DNA from: Gudongella sp964575895
GTDB lineage: Bacteria > Bacillota > Clostridia > Tissierellales > Tissierellaceae
DNA length: 64,000 nt
Assembly (NCBI GenBank): GCA_964575895.1
Contig: CAZNTE010000004.1
Location: 48,761-112,760 of the forward strand
Direction: 5' to 3'
Shown here: in pieces, positions 1 to 8,446 of the stretch
Position numbering within the stretch: the first letter of the stretch is position 1
Layout of the letters: every line of letters begins with the position of its first letter
Notes under the pieces: model-generated
Database searches by the model: none
Told to the model about the DNA's origin: nothing
Seen by the model: the letters and a program-made list of their open reading frames with translations, nothing else
Program-made: the position numbers and the translations under genes

Positions 1-50
1 TACACCCATTCTAATTAATTGTCGTATTCTATAATCCATTATATCATAAA

Positions 51-770
51 TTATTGTCTTTTTAGTATATCAATTTCAAATTCACTTAATTCTCTATATT
101 CACCTGGTTGTAAATTATCATCCAAATCCAATCCGCCCATGGATATTCTCTTAAGATAAGTAACCTTCATACCCAGTGCTCCAAACATCCTTTTTACCTG
201 ATGATACTTTCCTTCAAGTATGGTTAAGTTAACCTTTGATACCCCATCACTATGGATTATTCCAAGAGTTGCAGGTAGGGTTTTATACCCATCATCAAGG
301 GTGATCCCCTCTTTAAACTTATTATTGTAACTTTCATCCACCAATCCTATAACTTCAACATAATAAGTTTTACCTACCTTTTTCTTTGGTGATAGAAGCT
401 CATGGGCTAGTTTGCCATCATTTGATATTAAAAGTAATCCTTCTGTATCCTTATCTAATCTTCCCACAGGGAAGGGTTTGAAATTCTTGTAATAATCATC
501 AAGAAGATCAATAACTAGAGACTCTCTTGGATCATCCGTGGATGATATCAATCCTTGAGGTTTATTCATCATTAGGTAAATATACTCTCTATACTCCACT
601 GGTCTATTTAAATACTCAATGATGTCAACTTCAGGGTCTACCTTAATGTCTGACGACTTAATTATATTACCATTTACCTTTATATGACCTTTTTTTGCAT
701 ATTCTTTTATTTCTTTTCTACTGCCAACTCCCATATGTCCAAGTATTTTATCAATTCTTTCCTTCTTCAC
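51..770 (-). CDS. rsuA: 16S rRNA pseudouridine synthase, RsuA family
   Basis: Converts a uridine in 16S rRNA to pseudouridine (the RsuA branch acts on U516). An S4 RNA-binding domain covers about residues 3-55. The catalytic domain follows and holds the family motif GRLDKDTEGLL at 103-113, with Asp106 as the expected nucleophile. Length 239 matches RsuA and is shorter than RluB, which has a long basic tail; that is why RsuA is preferred. The start is GTG, with AAGAGGGG on the minus strand about 9 bases upstream. A terminator-like hairpin (800-820) separates it from the gene before it. Confidence 0.9.
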   Translation of the reverse strand: MKKERIDKILGHMGVGSRKEIKEYAKKGHIKVNGNIIKSSDIKVDPEVDIIEYLNRPVEYREYIYLMMNKPQGLISSTDDPRESLVIDLLDDYYKNFKPFPVGRLDKDTEGLLLISNDGKLAHELLSPKKKVGKTYYVEVIGLVDESYNNKFKEGITLDDGYKTLPATLGIIHSDGVSKVNLTILEGKYHQVKRMFGALGMKVTYLKRISMGGLDLDDNLQPGEYRELSEFEIDILKRQ

Positions 771-799
771 TCTTATTAACCCCTCTTATTACATAACTT

Positions 800-820
800 A
801 GGGGAGCTATTAGCTCCCCT
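800..820 (-). terminator. Terminator-like hairpin after the P-loop gene
   Basis: A perfect inverted repeat of AGGGGAGCTA with its complement lies just after the stop of the gene at 827. The T-tract on the minus side is weak (TAAGTTATGT), so read-through into rsuA is possible. Confidence 0.6.
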
Positions 821-826
821 TGATAT

Positions 827-1249
827 TTATATTTCAATTTCGTAGCAGTACTGCTTAAGGTTATCTGGTATGGTATCCATTGTATAATCTATATTTATAT
901 AAAACTCAACTTCATATTTTGTAGCTATCTTATTCAAGGAATCTATTAAGTATACTATATCTTTCAGTTCAAGATGCATAACCTTGTATATTCCATCAAC
1001 ATAAATCTTTTCAAGGTCATAATCCATCGCCATAATTCCACACAAAAAGCCATAGAAACTTTGCACGTTAAGTACATTGAATTCCATGGCATTAATTAGA
1101 CGAACATTGTAATTTAAACTGAAGATATGATTATCATCCACATCAACAAAAGCAATATTTCCATTGCCCTCTAACATATCTTTGTTTGCGTTATCGATTA
1201 ACCACTTTGTCTTTCCAGACCCTTTTGCACCTAAAATGAATTTAACCAT
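827..1249 (-). CDS. Small P-loop NTPase-like protein, unknown function
   Basis: About 140 residues with a clear Walker A motif, GAKGSGKTK, at residues 7-15. No convincing full set of other ATPase motifs is visible, although YVDGIY in the middle could be a Walker B-like strand. I chose the ATG at 1249 because AAGGTGG sits 5 bases upstream. A GTG three codons earlier (1258) overlaps that ribosome site. It lies between rsuA and a radical SAM gene, all on the minus strand. Function unknown; a nucleoside or phosphotransfer role is only a guess from the P-loop. Confidence 0.7.
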   Translation of the reverse strand: MVKFILGAKGSGKTKWLIDNANKDMLEGNGNIAFVDVDDNHIFSLNYNVRLINAMEFNVLNVQSFYGFLCGIMAMDYDLEKIYVDGIYKVMHLELKDIVYLIDSLNKIATKYEVEFYINIDYTMDTIPDNLKQYCYEIEI

Positions 1250-1290
1250 AATAACCACCTTACCTTTCTTTGTCTTTTTTTGTTCTGAGA

Positions 1291-2244
1291 TTAGAAATTA
1301 AAGTTTCTTAAGGCTTTTCCTCCAAGGTAGTTGAATCTCTTTCCCTGGAATGAATTTCTTTCTTCCATATTGCTGAGTATCTCATCCCTTATCTTCCACC
1401 ATGATTCATTCCAATTTACAAAAATTGACCCCTCTTCAGGAGCTCTTCCTATTAATCTTTGAATGATAATATCTGGATTTAGATATTCTAAAAAGGTAAT
1501 AACCCGACTTATATACTCATCCTTGGAAAAAAGTTTGAATTCGCCTTGTTTAAACTGGTTTGCTAATGTGGTTCCTTCCATCAAGTACAGACTATGCATT
1601 TTTATTTCATCTACTTTCAGCGCAGATAAAATCTTTGCAGTTTCAATGACATCATCCATAGTATCCCATGGAAGATTTAATATAACATGGGTACAAACCC
1701 TAAGTCCATATGCCTTAATTCCATTACAGGCTTCTATAAACTCTGCCAATGAATGTCCCCTGTTAATCTTTTTCAAACTATGATAGTTCGCAGTCTGTAG
1801 TCCTAACTCGATTGTTACATTTATACCCTTATTATACTGTATATCACTTAAAAATTGCAAATATTTAAAATCAATGCAATCAGGTCTTGTAGATATTGAA
1901 ATTTCAACAATATCATCCTGAATTGCCTCATTGATATACTCCTTAAAATTCTCTAAAGGCATATATGTGTTAGAAAAATTCTGAAAATATGCTATGAATT
2001 TTTCAGCCTTGTACTTCTTCCTTATATAGTCCATGTTTGTCTCTAGTTGCTTTTTTACTGGGGTACATGAAGATAGATTCTCAAAAGACCCTCCTTCTTC
2101 GCCACAGAAGGTACAACCCCCTTTACTAAGGTTCCCATCTCTATTGGGGCATGTCAAAGGAAGCTTTATAGGAAGCTTGTAGACCTTGACTCCATACTTA
2201 TCTTTAAGATATTCAGAATATATGTTATATAATCTTTCACCCAT
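1291..2244 (-). CDS. Radical SAM protein, TIGR01212 / YtqA (YhcC) family
   Basis: Radical S-adenosylmethionine enzyme of the YtqA/YhcC family, related to Elp3-type proteins but without their acetyltransferase domain. The N-terminus has the family's cysteine cluster, CPNRDG...GGCTFCGEEGG at about residues 32-52, which should bind a [4Fe-4S] cluster and SAM. Length 317 is usual for the family. The start is ATG at 2244. The stop of the HAD phosphatase gene is only about 10 bases upstream, so the two are probably co-transcribed. The substrate is not established for the family. Confidence 0.85.
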   Translation of the reverse strand: MGERLYNIYSEYLKDKYGVKVYKLPIKLPLTCPNRDGNLSKGGCTFCGEEGGSFENLSSCTPVKKQLETNMDYIRKKYKAEKFIAYFQNFSNTYMPLENFKEYINEAIQDDIVEISISTRPDCIDFKYLQFLSDIQYNKGINVTIELGLQTANYHSLKKINRGHSLAEFIEACNGIKAYGLRVCTHVILNLPWDTMDDVIETAKILSALKVDEIKMHSLYLMEGTTLANQFKQGEFKLFSKDEYISRVITFLEYLNPDIIIQRLIGRAPEEGSIFVNWNESWWKIRDEILSNMEERNSFQGKRFNYLGGKALRNFNF

Positions 2245-2254
2245 AATTTTTCAC

Positions 2255-3088
2255 CTACAATTTCAGCAGCTTTTCTAGAACATCAGCAACTCCAGAATGA
2301 TTATTGTCCTTTTCAGTTATAATGTCTGCTGCATTTTTTACTAGTTCACTTGAATTCTTCATTGCAATACCCAAGCCGGAATTAAGTATCATTTCAAGGT
2401 CATTGTTATCATCACCAATGGCAATGATCTCTTCTCTCTTTATCCCCTTAAGAGTGGCATATTCCAAAAGGCTCTTCCACTTACTTCCCAAAGGATTCAT
2501 TGCCTCATACATGGCTTCTGCTATATATATTTTTTCAAGTACATGAGAGCTATACCTATTAGGATATTTTTCATTGATCTCACTATAAAAACGATTCAAG
2601 ACATCGGCTTTCCCAGGGTAAACCACAGCTAGGACCCTATTCTGTGACAGAACTTCCTTTTGTGTTGTAACTAAATACCTCTTATCAGGTTCTCTTAAAT
2701 AATTCATGTGGCTATTATTAACTTCATCCAACTCCACAACCATATCAATTCCTTCATGGTACATATCCACATGGACAATACTGGTAAGTCCATACTTCTT
2801 GCCTTCTAGAATCATATCCTTGTAGGCATCAACATCTAGAAATTTAGCAAATATTAAGTGATCGTCCTCAGACCGTCTTACTATGTTTCCATTGTTTGCT
2901 AAAATAATCAAGTGATTATCCAACTCCTTTACCATTTCCTTGGCAGAGTAATATCTTCTTCCCGTTGCTATTACTACTTCATAACCAAGCTTAATGATTC
3001 TATTAATAATCTCCTTGTTCTCTTTACTAATCTGCCTGTCCTTATTTAAAAGAGTTCCATCTAAGTCAATAGCAATAAGTTTAAACAA
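2255..3088 (-). CDS. Cof-type HAD-IIB family phosphatase
   Basis: Cytosolic sugar-phosphate-type phosphatase. Motif I, DLDGTLLNKD, is at residues 8-17, with Asp8 as nucleophile and Asp10 as acid/base. Motif II is IATGRR near 42. The C-terminal motif GDDNNDLEM binds Mg2+ near residue 225. The inserted cap domain between about 85 and 190 is of C2B (IIB) type. Length 277 is typical. The precise substrate cannot be read from sequence; family members often act on several phosphosugars or on FMN. Confidence 0.9.
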   Translation of the reverse strand: MFKLIAIDLDGTLLNKDRQISKENKEIINRIIKLGYEVVIATGRRYYSAKEMVKELDNHLIILANNGNIVRRSEDDHLIFAKFLDVDAYKDMILEGKKYGLTSIVHVDMYHEGIDMVVELDEVNNSHMNYLREPDKRYLVTTQKEVLSQNRVLAVVYPGKADVLNRFYSEINEKYPNRYSSHVLEKIYIAEAMYEAMNPLGSKWKSLLEYATLKGIKREEIIAIGDDNNDLEMILNSGLGIAMKNSSELVKNAADIITEKDNNHSGVADVLEKLLKL

Positions 3089-3111
3089 AATATCCTCTCC
3101 CTTATGTAAAA

Positions 3112-3141
3112 GAAAGTACTTTGCATTTGCAAAGTACTTTC
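3112..3141 (-). terminator. Strong hairpin terminator after the DUF1292 gene
   Basis: A 14-bp perfect stem (GAAAGTACTTTGCA and its complement) with a 2-base spacer lies just downstream of the stop at 3148. It is followed on the minus strand by TTTTACAT. Confidence 0.85.
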
Positions 3142-3147
3142 ACCTAA

Positions 3148-3486
3148 TTACTCTTCGTCATCCTCGAAATCGTCGTCGTCAGTGTATAGTGCATAGAATG
3201 CTTCTGAAACAAGGTCAAACTCTTCTTGGTCTTCGATTAATTCTAACTCAAACTCTTCATCATCGATTTCTTTGTATTGATAAAGAAGAACTTCATCTTC
3301 CTCTTCATCTTCTCCCAATGGTAGTAATGCGATATACTCTTTATCCTCAACTTCGAAAATTCCTAGTACTCCACATTCTAATTCTGTATCATCATCTAGA
3401 GTAAGTGTTATTATCTCCATTTCCTCATGATCGTGGTCGTGGTCATGATTACAGTTTTCATCGTGCACGTGTTTGTGATCGCTCAT
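3148..3486 (-). CDS. DUF1292 (YrzB-like) acidic protein with His-rich N-terminus
   Basis: Small, very acidic protein of the DUF1292 family common in Firmicutes; function unknown. The DUF1292 core (ITLTLDDDTELECGVLGIFEV and following) spans about residues 25-95 and the tail is almost all Asp/Glu. The first 20 residues hold eight histidines and a cysteine (HKHVHDENCNHDHDHDH), a likely metal-binding segment not usual for the family. The start ATG has AAAGGAG upstream. It forms its own transcription unit between a promoter (3521-3550) and a strong terminator. Confidence 0.85.
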   Translation of the reverse strand: MSDHKHVHDENCNHDHDHDHEEMEIITLTLDDDTELECGVLGIFEVEDKEYIALLPLGEDEEEDEVLLYQYKEIDDEEFELELIEDQEEFDLVSEAFYALYTDDDDFEDDEE

Positions 3487-3520
3487 TATAATTCTCCTTT
3501 ATTATTTATTTTCTATATTT

Positions 3521-3550
3521 ATAGTACCCTATTTTTAGTCTACTACACAA
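3521..3550 (-). promoter_or_regulatory. Putative promoter of the DUF1292 gene
   Basis: On the minus strand: -35 TTGTGT (3545-3550), 18-base spacer, -10 TACTAT (3521-3526). The spacer is slightly long. Confidence 0.4.
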
Positions 3551-3558
3551 GCTTTATC

Positions 3559-4998
3559 TTAATCTATTTTCTTCAAAACTTCAAGTAAAAGATTATATGA
3601 TCTCTCAACTGAAGATATACTTATATTCTCCCCAGGGGCATGAACTCCCCACATATTAGGTCCAAAGGAGACCATGTCAATATCACCTAAAACTGCATTG
3701 AACAAACCGGTTTCCAATCCAGCATGAATTGCTTCCACTTTAAGTTCCTCACCTGTTAATTCCTTATAGGCATCCTTGAACACTTCTCTAATATAAGAAT
3801 CCTTCTTGTATTCCCAAGCAGGATATTCTCCGTAAAACTCAAATTCAAATCCCAGCATACCTGCAATTGTTTCAATTTGATTTGAAGTAAACTCCTTCAG
3901 ACTTGAGTTAGAACTTCTAACAGCGCTTTCAAAAGTTACATAACCTTCTACTGTCTTAACAACCCCAAGATTGTTAGAACTTTCAACAAGACCTTTAATG
4001 TCCTGGCTCATTCTTTGTACTCCACTTGGAATCAATATCAATGCAGCAATTATCTTATCCCTCAAGTCAGCTGTAAAGGCTTCCTTTAGGTCCTCTCCCT
4101 TTTCCAAAGTTATACTTAGATCTGGATCTGAAGTCTGAAGCTCAGTTTTAATTAGTTTATTTATCTTTGAAACTATATCTTTAGCTTGGTCAAGTTTATC
4201 ATCTTCTATTCCAAGTTTTGCCACAGCTAAACGAGGAATTGCATTGGATTTAGATCCACCATCTATATGGTATAGATCAAAATCAATTTCCTTTAAGCTA
4301 TCAAGGACTCTACCTAATATTCTATTGGAGTTCCCTCTTTCTCTATCTATCTCCATACCTGAATGCCCACCTAGTAAACCACTCACCTTAAGTGTATAAC
4401 CTGGTTTGCTGGAGTCTTTAAGCTCAATGGGAGCTTTTACGATTACCCTTCTTCCACCAGCGCAACTAACTAGAATTACCCCTTCTTCTTCAGAGTCAAT
4501 GTTTATTAATATCTTGCCATCAACTAAATCCTTATTAATGCTCCCAGCCCCTGTCATGCCAGATTCCTCATTGGTTGTAACAATTACCTCCAATGGAGGA
4601 TGAGCTATATCCTTTGATTCTAGTATTGCCAATGCCATGGCAACTGCAATACCATTATCTGCACCCAGTGTTGTATAAGGTGCAATTAACAAGTCTTCCC
4701 TCACTTCCAAAGGTATGGGATCTTTTGTGAAGTCTATTTCGAAGTCATCAGCCTTCTCACATACCATGTCCATGTGCCCTTGAAGTATTACCCTCTTATT
4801 ATTCTCATAGCCCTTTGATCCAGGCTTCTTAATTATTATGTTTAATGCTTCATCTTGATGTACTTCCAAGCCAAGCTCTTCTGCCACACCCTTTAGATAA
4901 TCACTTACTCTTTTCTCATCATGTGAACATCTTGGAATTTTTGTCAATTCCTCGAAGTAATAAAATACTCTTTCTGGTTTTAGTCCTTTAGTTACCAA
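3559..4998 (-). CDS. pepD: Aminoacyl-histidine dipeptidase, M20 family (PepD)
   Basis: Zinc dipeptidase that cleaves Xaa-His and other dipeptides in the cytosol. The M20 metal and catalytic motifs are present in order: QGHMDMVCEK near residue 80, TTLGADNGIAVA near 115, and TTNEESGMTGAG near 147 with the EE pair. A lid/dimerisation domain follows and the last ligand region is HAGLETGL near 425. Length 479 fits PepD. The start is TTG with GGGGGAG about 6 bases upstream, and it overlaps the methyltransferase gene by 11 bases. In an amino-acid fermenter it would supply free amino acids from peptides. Confidence 0.92.
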   Translation of the reverse strand: MVTKGLKPERVFYYFEELTKIPRCSHDEKRVSDYLKGVAEELGLEVHQDEALNIIIKKPGSKGYENNKRVILQGHMDMVCEKADDFEIDFTKDPIPLEVREDLLIAPYTTLGADNGIAVAMALAILESKDIAHPPLEVIVTTNEESGMTGAGSINKDLVDGKILINIDSEEEGVILVSCAGGRRVIVKAPIELKDSSKPGYTLKVSGLLGGHSGMEIDRERGNSNRILGRVLDSLKEIDFDLYHIDGGSKSNAIPRLAVAKLGIEDDKLDQAKDIVSKINKLIKTELQTSDPDLSITLEKGEDLKEAFTADLRDKIIAALILIPSGVQRMSQDIKGLVESSNNLGVVKTVEGYVTFESAVRSSNSSLKEFTSNQIETIAGMLGFEFEFYGEYPAWEYKKDSYIREVFKDAYKELTGEELKVEAIHAGLETGLFNAVLGDIDMVSFGPNMWGVHAPGENISISSVERSYNLLLEVLKKID

Positions 4999-6310
4999 TT
5001 TCTTCTCCCCCTTTTAAAATGTACTTAATCATATTTCCAAAAACATCAAAACCTCTTAAGTAGATATATGTGTAATTTTCATTAAGTTTTATGGTAAATT
5101 CACCATCTGAAATATCTGGTTTATGCTTTTCTAATAATAGCTCACTTTTGTTATTTACCCCAATTACTGAAATATAGTCAATTAACTCCAAGGAATTATC
5201 TTTCTCAAGAGATAGAAACTCATCTACATGATTTGTTTTTTTAAAGATACTTGTATCATTTAGGTGATAATTTTTCAACCTTAAGCTAATTTCATCCACT
5301 CCAATATTATAACTTAAGTCCAAACTAACATTCTCCCTGGAACCTAATTCTTCATCAACATAAACTAAGTAATCATACTCAGACAAGGCAAGTCTTTTCT
5401 TTGTTGTGGATATGCTTATGGCTTCAATGTCACTACCTATCCATCTTCTATTTAAATCATCTGCTACCCTTATTGTAGTACCACTGCCTAAAAAAAAGTC
5501 AGCCACCAGAGAATCTTCATTGGATGAAGCTAGGATAATTCTCTTTAATAGGGCATAGGGTTTTTGTGTGTCATATCCCACCCTTTCTCCAGATGTTCTT
5601 CCTACCATATCAATACTCCACACATCCTTCATATTGACCATGGTATACCAACCTAGATCATCCTGAAATTCCTCAACATTCTTAAACCTATATGGTTTGT
5701 AGCCTCTGTTATAGGATTTTTCCTTTTGTGGATTAAAAATATAATCTTTTGTCTTTGAATATACTAATATATTATCGTGTTTTTTAGAAAATCTCTTCTT
5801 AGTAGATCCTCCTGATTTATATGACCAGATAATCTCATTAATAAAGTTCTCTTCCCCAAAAATGTGGTCCATTATTATCCTTAAGTAATGAGCCATTCTT
5901 TGATCAACATGGACATATATACTTCCCTTATTGGATAGAAGAATCTTAATTAACTTCAATCTCAGGGTAAGCATTTCAAGGTATTGGTATTTACTCTCCC
6001 ACTTATCCCCATAAGCCAAGACTTCAAAATCCTTCTTTAACCCCTCCACATTTACAGACACCTTTTTATAGTACTGAGAGTTTGAATAAAAGGGTGGATC
6101 GATGTATACTAAATCAATCTTATCCTTATAGCCATTCTTTATTAAATGGATCAAAGACTTTAGATTGTCACAACAATATAGGGTATTGTCTTTCTCAATA
6201 CCCTTTCTTGTATATTCTTTTGTTAAATCAATGTTTTCATCTTCTAAAAAGTATTCCATCTGTTCATCAGAAACTCTTAGAACTTTTTCTAATTCATTAA
6301 GAATTGTCAT
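4988..6310 (-). CDS. Orphan site-specific DNA methyltransferase (beta-class N6-A or N4-C)
   Basis: SAM-dependent DNA amino-methyltransferase. Catalytic motif IV, DPPF, is at residues 71-74 and the SAM motif FFLGSGTT near 268-275. This IV-before-I order marks the beta class, as in type III Mod subunits and related enzymes. Residues from about 330 to the end form an extra domain I do not recognise. No restriction endonuclease or specificity gene is adjacent. The upstream neighbour encodes free-Met-sulfoxide reductase and the downstream one PepD, with an 11-base overlap. The start chosen is ATG at 6310, which has GGGAGAG upstream; an ATG at 6322 abuts the previous stop but has no ribosome site. 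Confidence 0.88.
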   Translation of the reverse strand: MTILNELEKVLRVSDEQMEYFLEDENIDLTKEYTRKGIEKDNTLYCCDNLKSLIHLIKNGYKDKIDLVYIDPPFYSNSQYYKKVSVNVEGLKKDFEVLAYGDKWESKYQYLEMLTLRLKLIKILLSNKGSIYVHVDQRMAHYLRIIMDHIFGEENFINEIIWSYKSGGSTKKRFSKKHDNILVYSKTKDYIFNPQKEKSYNRGYKPYRFKNVEEFQDDLGWYTMVNMKDVWSIDMVGRTSGERVGYDTQKPYALLKRIILASSNEDSLVADFFLGSGTTIRVADDLNRRWIGSDIEAISISTTKKRLALSEYDYLVYVDEELGSRENVSLDLSYNIGVDEISLRLKNYHLNDTSIFKKTNHVDEFLSLEKDNSLELIDYISVIGVNNKSELLLEKHKPDISDGEFTIKLNENYTYIYLRGFDVFGNMIKYILKGGEEIGN

Positions 6311-6322
6311 AATCTCTCCCAT

Positions 6323-6826
6323 TTAGAAGGTTATTTTATCCCAATCTATATACTTATTTAGAGTATCAACAAACTTTTCCAAATACTCTTTGTGTACTTC
6401 ATCAAATCTTTCCTTGATGGGACTATCAATGTCCAATACTCCATAAACCTTGCCATTCTTTATAATTGGAATTACAATTTCTGAATTTGAGGCAGCATCA
6501 CATGCAATATGCCCTGGGAATAAATGAACATCCCCTACCAGTTGGGTTTCCTTAGACTCTACTGCAGTTCCACAAACTCCCTTTCCTACTTGAATTCTAT
6601 TACAAGCTGGTAATCCCTGGAAGGGTCCTAAAACAAGTTCCCCTTCCTTCATCAGATAAAATCCTGACCAGTTTAATCTATCAAGACAGGCCATTATTAT
6701 GGCTGATGCATTGGATAAATTAGCCAATTCATCCTTTTCTGAACTTACTTGTCCCTTGAGGAGTATCTGCATGTATCTTAGTCTTTCAACTTCACTCATA
6801 TTCTTAATTGGATCTAATTTAAACAT
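6323..6826 (-). CDS. GAF-domain free methionine-R-sulfoxide reductase
   Basis: Reduces free (not protein-bound) methionine-R-sulfoxide. A single GAF domain fills the 167 residues. The three family cysteines are at 75 (LPACNR), 85 (GKGVCGTA) and 109 (GHIACD), the pattern of the fRMsr (YeaZ-neighbour/YtsP) enzymes rather than of signalling GAF domains. It is followed by a methyltransferase and preceded 9 bases away by msrA. The two reductases therefore form an oxidative-damage repair pair covering both sulfoxide forms. Confidence 0.9.
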   Translation of the reverse strand: MFKLDPIKNMSEVERLRYMQILLKGQVSSEKDELANLSNASAIIMACLDRLNWSGFYLMKEGELVLGPFQGLPACNRIQVGKGVCGTAVESKETQLVGDVHLFPGHIACDAASNSEIVIPIIKNGKVYGVLDIDSPIKERFDEVHKEYLEKFVDTLNKYIDWDKITF

Positions 6827-6835
6827 AAAATCCCC

Positions 6836-7312
6836 CTATAAACTCATATCTACATGACAATATCCACCAGGATTCTTCTTTAGGTAGTCCTGATGATATT
6901 CTTCTGCTGAGTAATAATAGTCCAGAGGTAAAATTTCAGTTACAATAGGGTCTCTATATTTTTTCTGTTCCTCATCTCTAACCTTCTTAATAATCCCAAC
7001 ATCAGCTTCATCAGTAAAATATATTCCTGTCCTATATTGACTTCCAATATCTCCGCCTTGTCTATTTAATAGAGTGGGATCTATAATTCTAAATAATCTT
7101 TGGATTAAATGCTCCAATGATACCATTTTCTCATCATATTTAATATATGTTGTTTCAGCATGACCAGTTAAACCAGTACATACCTCCTTATATGTTGGTT
7201 CCTTCTTTGTCCCATTTGCATATCCTACATCTGTATCAAGTACACCTTCTATTCTTGAAAAGTACTCTTCAACTCCCCAAAAACATCCTCCAGCTAAATA
7301 TATCTCCTTCAT
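6836..7312 (-). CDS. msrA: Peptide-methionine (S)-S-oxide reductase
   Basis: Repairs methionine-S-sulfoxide in proteins with thioredoxin as reductant. The catalytic motif GCFWGVEEYF starts at residue 9, with Cys10 as nucleophile. GYANG, the Glu of GHAETTY and the C-terminal QDYLKKNPGGYC region are all present. The ATG at 7312 is preferred: GAGGG lies 5 bases upstream and the enzyme then begins MKEIYLAGGCFWG, as is usual. An ATG at 7324 lacks a good ribosome site. It sits 16 bases downstream of lrgB. Confidence 0.93.
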   Translation of the reverse strand: MKEIYLAGGCFWGVEEYFSRIEGVLDTDVGYANGTKKEPTYKEVCTGLTGHAETTYIKYDEKMVSLEHLIQRLFRIIDPTLLNRQGGDIGSQYRTGIYFTDEADVGIIKKVRDEEQKKYRDPIVTEILPLDYYYSAEEYHQDYLKKNPGGYCHVDMSL

Positions 7313-7328
7313 TTTATCCCTCATTTCT

Positions 7329-8021
7329 TTAATTAATGAACAGAATTATCAATGGTACAAGGAGCACTGTAATAACTCCAGCTACCCCTATGGCCAAGGA
7401 GCTCATAGCCCCTTCTACTTCTCCCATTTCTATTGCCTTTGCAGTCCCAACAGCATGGGAGGCTGTCCCAATGGCTATTCCTTTTGCTATGCTATTATTG
7501 ATTTTAAATAATCTTAGAAGTTTATCACCAACTATATACCCACCAATGCCAGTGGCAAAAACAAAAATAACAGTCAAGGATGGATTTCCACCTAACATAT
7601 TTGAAATTTCCATAGCAATTGGAGTGGTGGTGGACTTTGGAAGTAATGAACTTATTAGTAAATCCCCTAAACCAAATACCTTCCCTAAAATTAAAATACT
7701 AAGTATGCCCATGATGGTACCAAAGGAAATACCCACTAGGATAGGTACTAAATTTTTCTTTAACAGTTCCCATTGCCTAAATAAGGGGACTGCTAGAGCA
7801 ACAGTAGCAGGAGCTAGAAAGAAGGATATGATACTTCCTCCCTTGTTGTAAGTTTCAATATCTATTCCAGTTAATGATAAAAATCCAATAATAATGATAA
7901 TTGATACTAAAAGTGGATTTAAGATCTGAATTCTTAATTTCTTGGAAGTCCAAGTGGCAATCATGAAAGCAATAATAGTAAGGGTTACCCCAAAGACGGG
8001 AGTATTCAAGTATTCCATCAC
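7329..8021 (-). CDS. lrgB: LrgB/CidB/YsbB-family membrane protein
   Basis: Integral membrane protein of about 230 residues with roughly 7 hydrophobic segments. It carries the LrgB hallmark region LLPKSTTTPIAMEIS near residues 127-141 and GIAIGTASHAVGTAKA near 185. LrgAB/CidAB proteins were first linked to murein hydrolase control; the Bacillus pair PftAB (YsbAB) imports pyruvate. The gene overlaps lrgA by 4 bases, as usual for the pair. A pyruvate-related role would suit this organism but is inference. Confidence 0.9.
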   Translation of the reverse strand: MMEYLNTPVFGVTLTIIAFMIATWTSKKLRIQILNPLLVSIIIIIGFLSLTGIDIETYNKGGSIISFFLAPATVALAVPLFRQWELLKKNLVPILVGISFGTIMGILSILILGKVFGLGDLLISSLLPKSTTTPIAMEISNMLGGNPSLTVIFVFATGIGGYIVGDKLLRLFKINNSIAKGIAIGTASHAVGTAKAIEMGEVEGAMSSLAIGVAGVITVLLVPLIILFIN

Positions 8022-8383
8022 TTATCACCCCTTCTTCCTTCCATATACCTGATCAAAATCTGGACGCTAAGCCCGGTTGTCACCATTACTACCACAAGAC
8101 TAACTCCCAAAACAATAAATAAGGCTAAAATATGTCCTTCCATAAGATAGGCAACAGTCATTAAGCCTACTCCAATGGGTACAAACATAATGGATAAGTG
8201 CCTTATTAAGACATCCGCAGCTTTTTCCACCAACTTAAGAGGTATTATCTTAAATACCATAAGTCCTAATAGTATCACCATACCTAGAACAGTTCCAGGT
8301 ATGGGTAAATTCAATTCAGTTTGAATAATTTGACTTATCATTAAAACAACCATAATAAGACCAAATTGATAAAGTGTTGTCAT
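8018..8383 (-). CDS. lrgA: LrgA/CidA/YsbA-family holin-like protein
   Basis: Small holin-like membrane protein (121 residues, 4 predicted transmembrane helices). Family features are the LPIPGTVLGMVILL motif near residues 26-39 and the FVPIGVGLM segment near 72. It is translated just before lrgB with a 4-base overlap, so the two form a stoichiometric pair. The role is as for lrgB: permeability or pyruvate transport. Confidence 0.9.
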   Translation of the reverse strand: MTTLYQFGLIMVVLMISQIIQTELNLPIPGTVLGMVILLGLMVFKIIPLKLVEKAADVLIRHLSIMFVPIGVGLMTVAYLMEGHILALFIVLGVSLVVVMVTTGLSVQILIRYMEGRRGDK

Positions 8384-8413
8384 CTCATCATCCCTTATTT
8401 CTCATATAATGCA

Positions 8414-8441
8414 GAAATAACAGGTTTTAACCTGTTATTTC
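8414..8441 (-). terminator. Hairpin after the ferritin-like gene
   Basis: A 13-bp inverted repeat (GAAATAACAGGTT and complement) with a 2-base spacer lies immediately downstream of the stop at 8447. There is no clear T-tract beyond the stem. Confidence 0.6.
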
Positions 8442-8446
8442 AACCT

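Noticed and set aside
2994..3404. 136-residue plus-strand reading frame
   Set aside because: It is antisense to the DUF1292 and HAD genes; the sequence is an unusual Leu/His-rich mirror of those genes and has no ribosome site.
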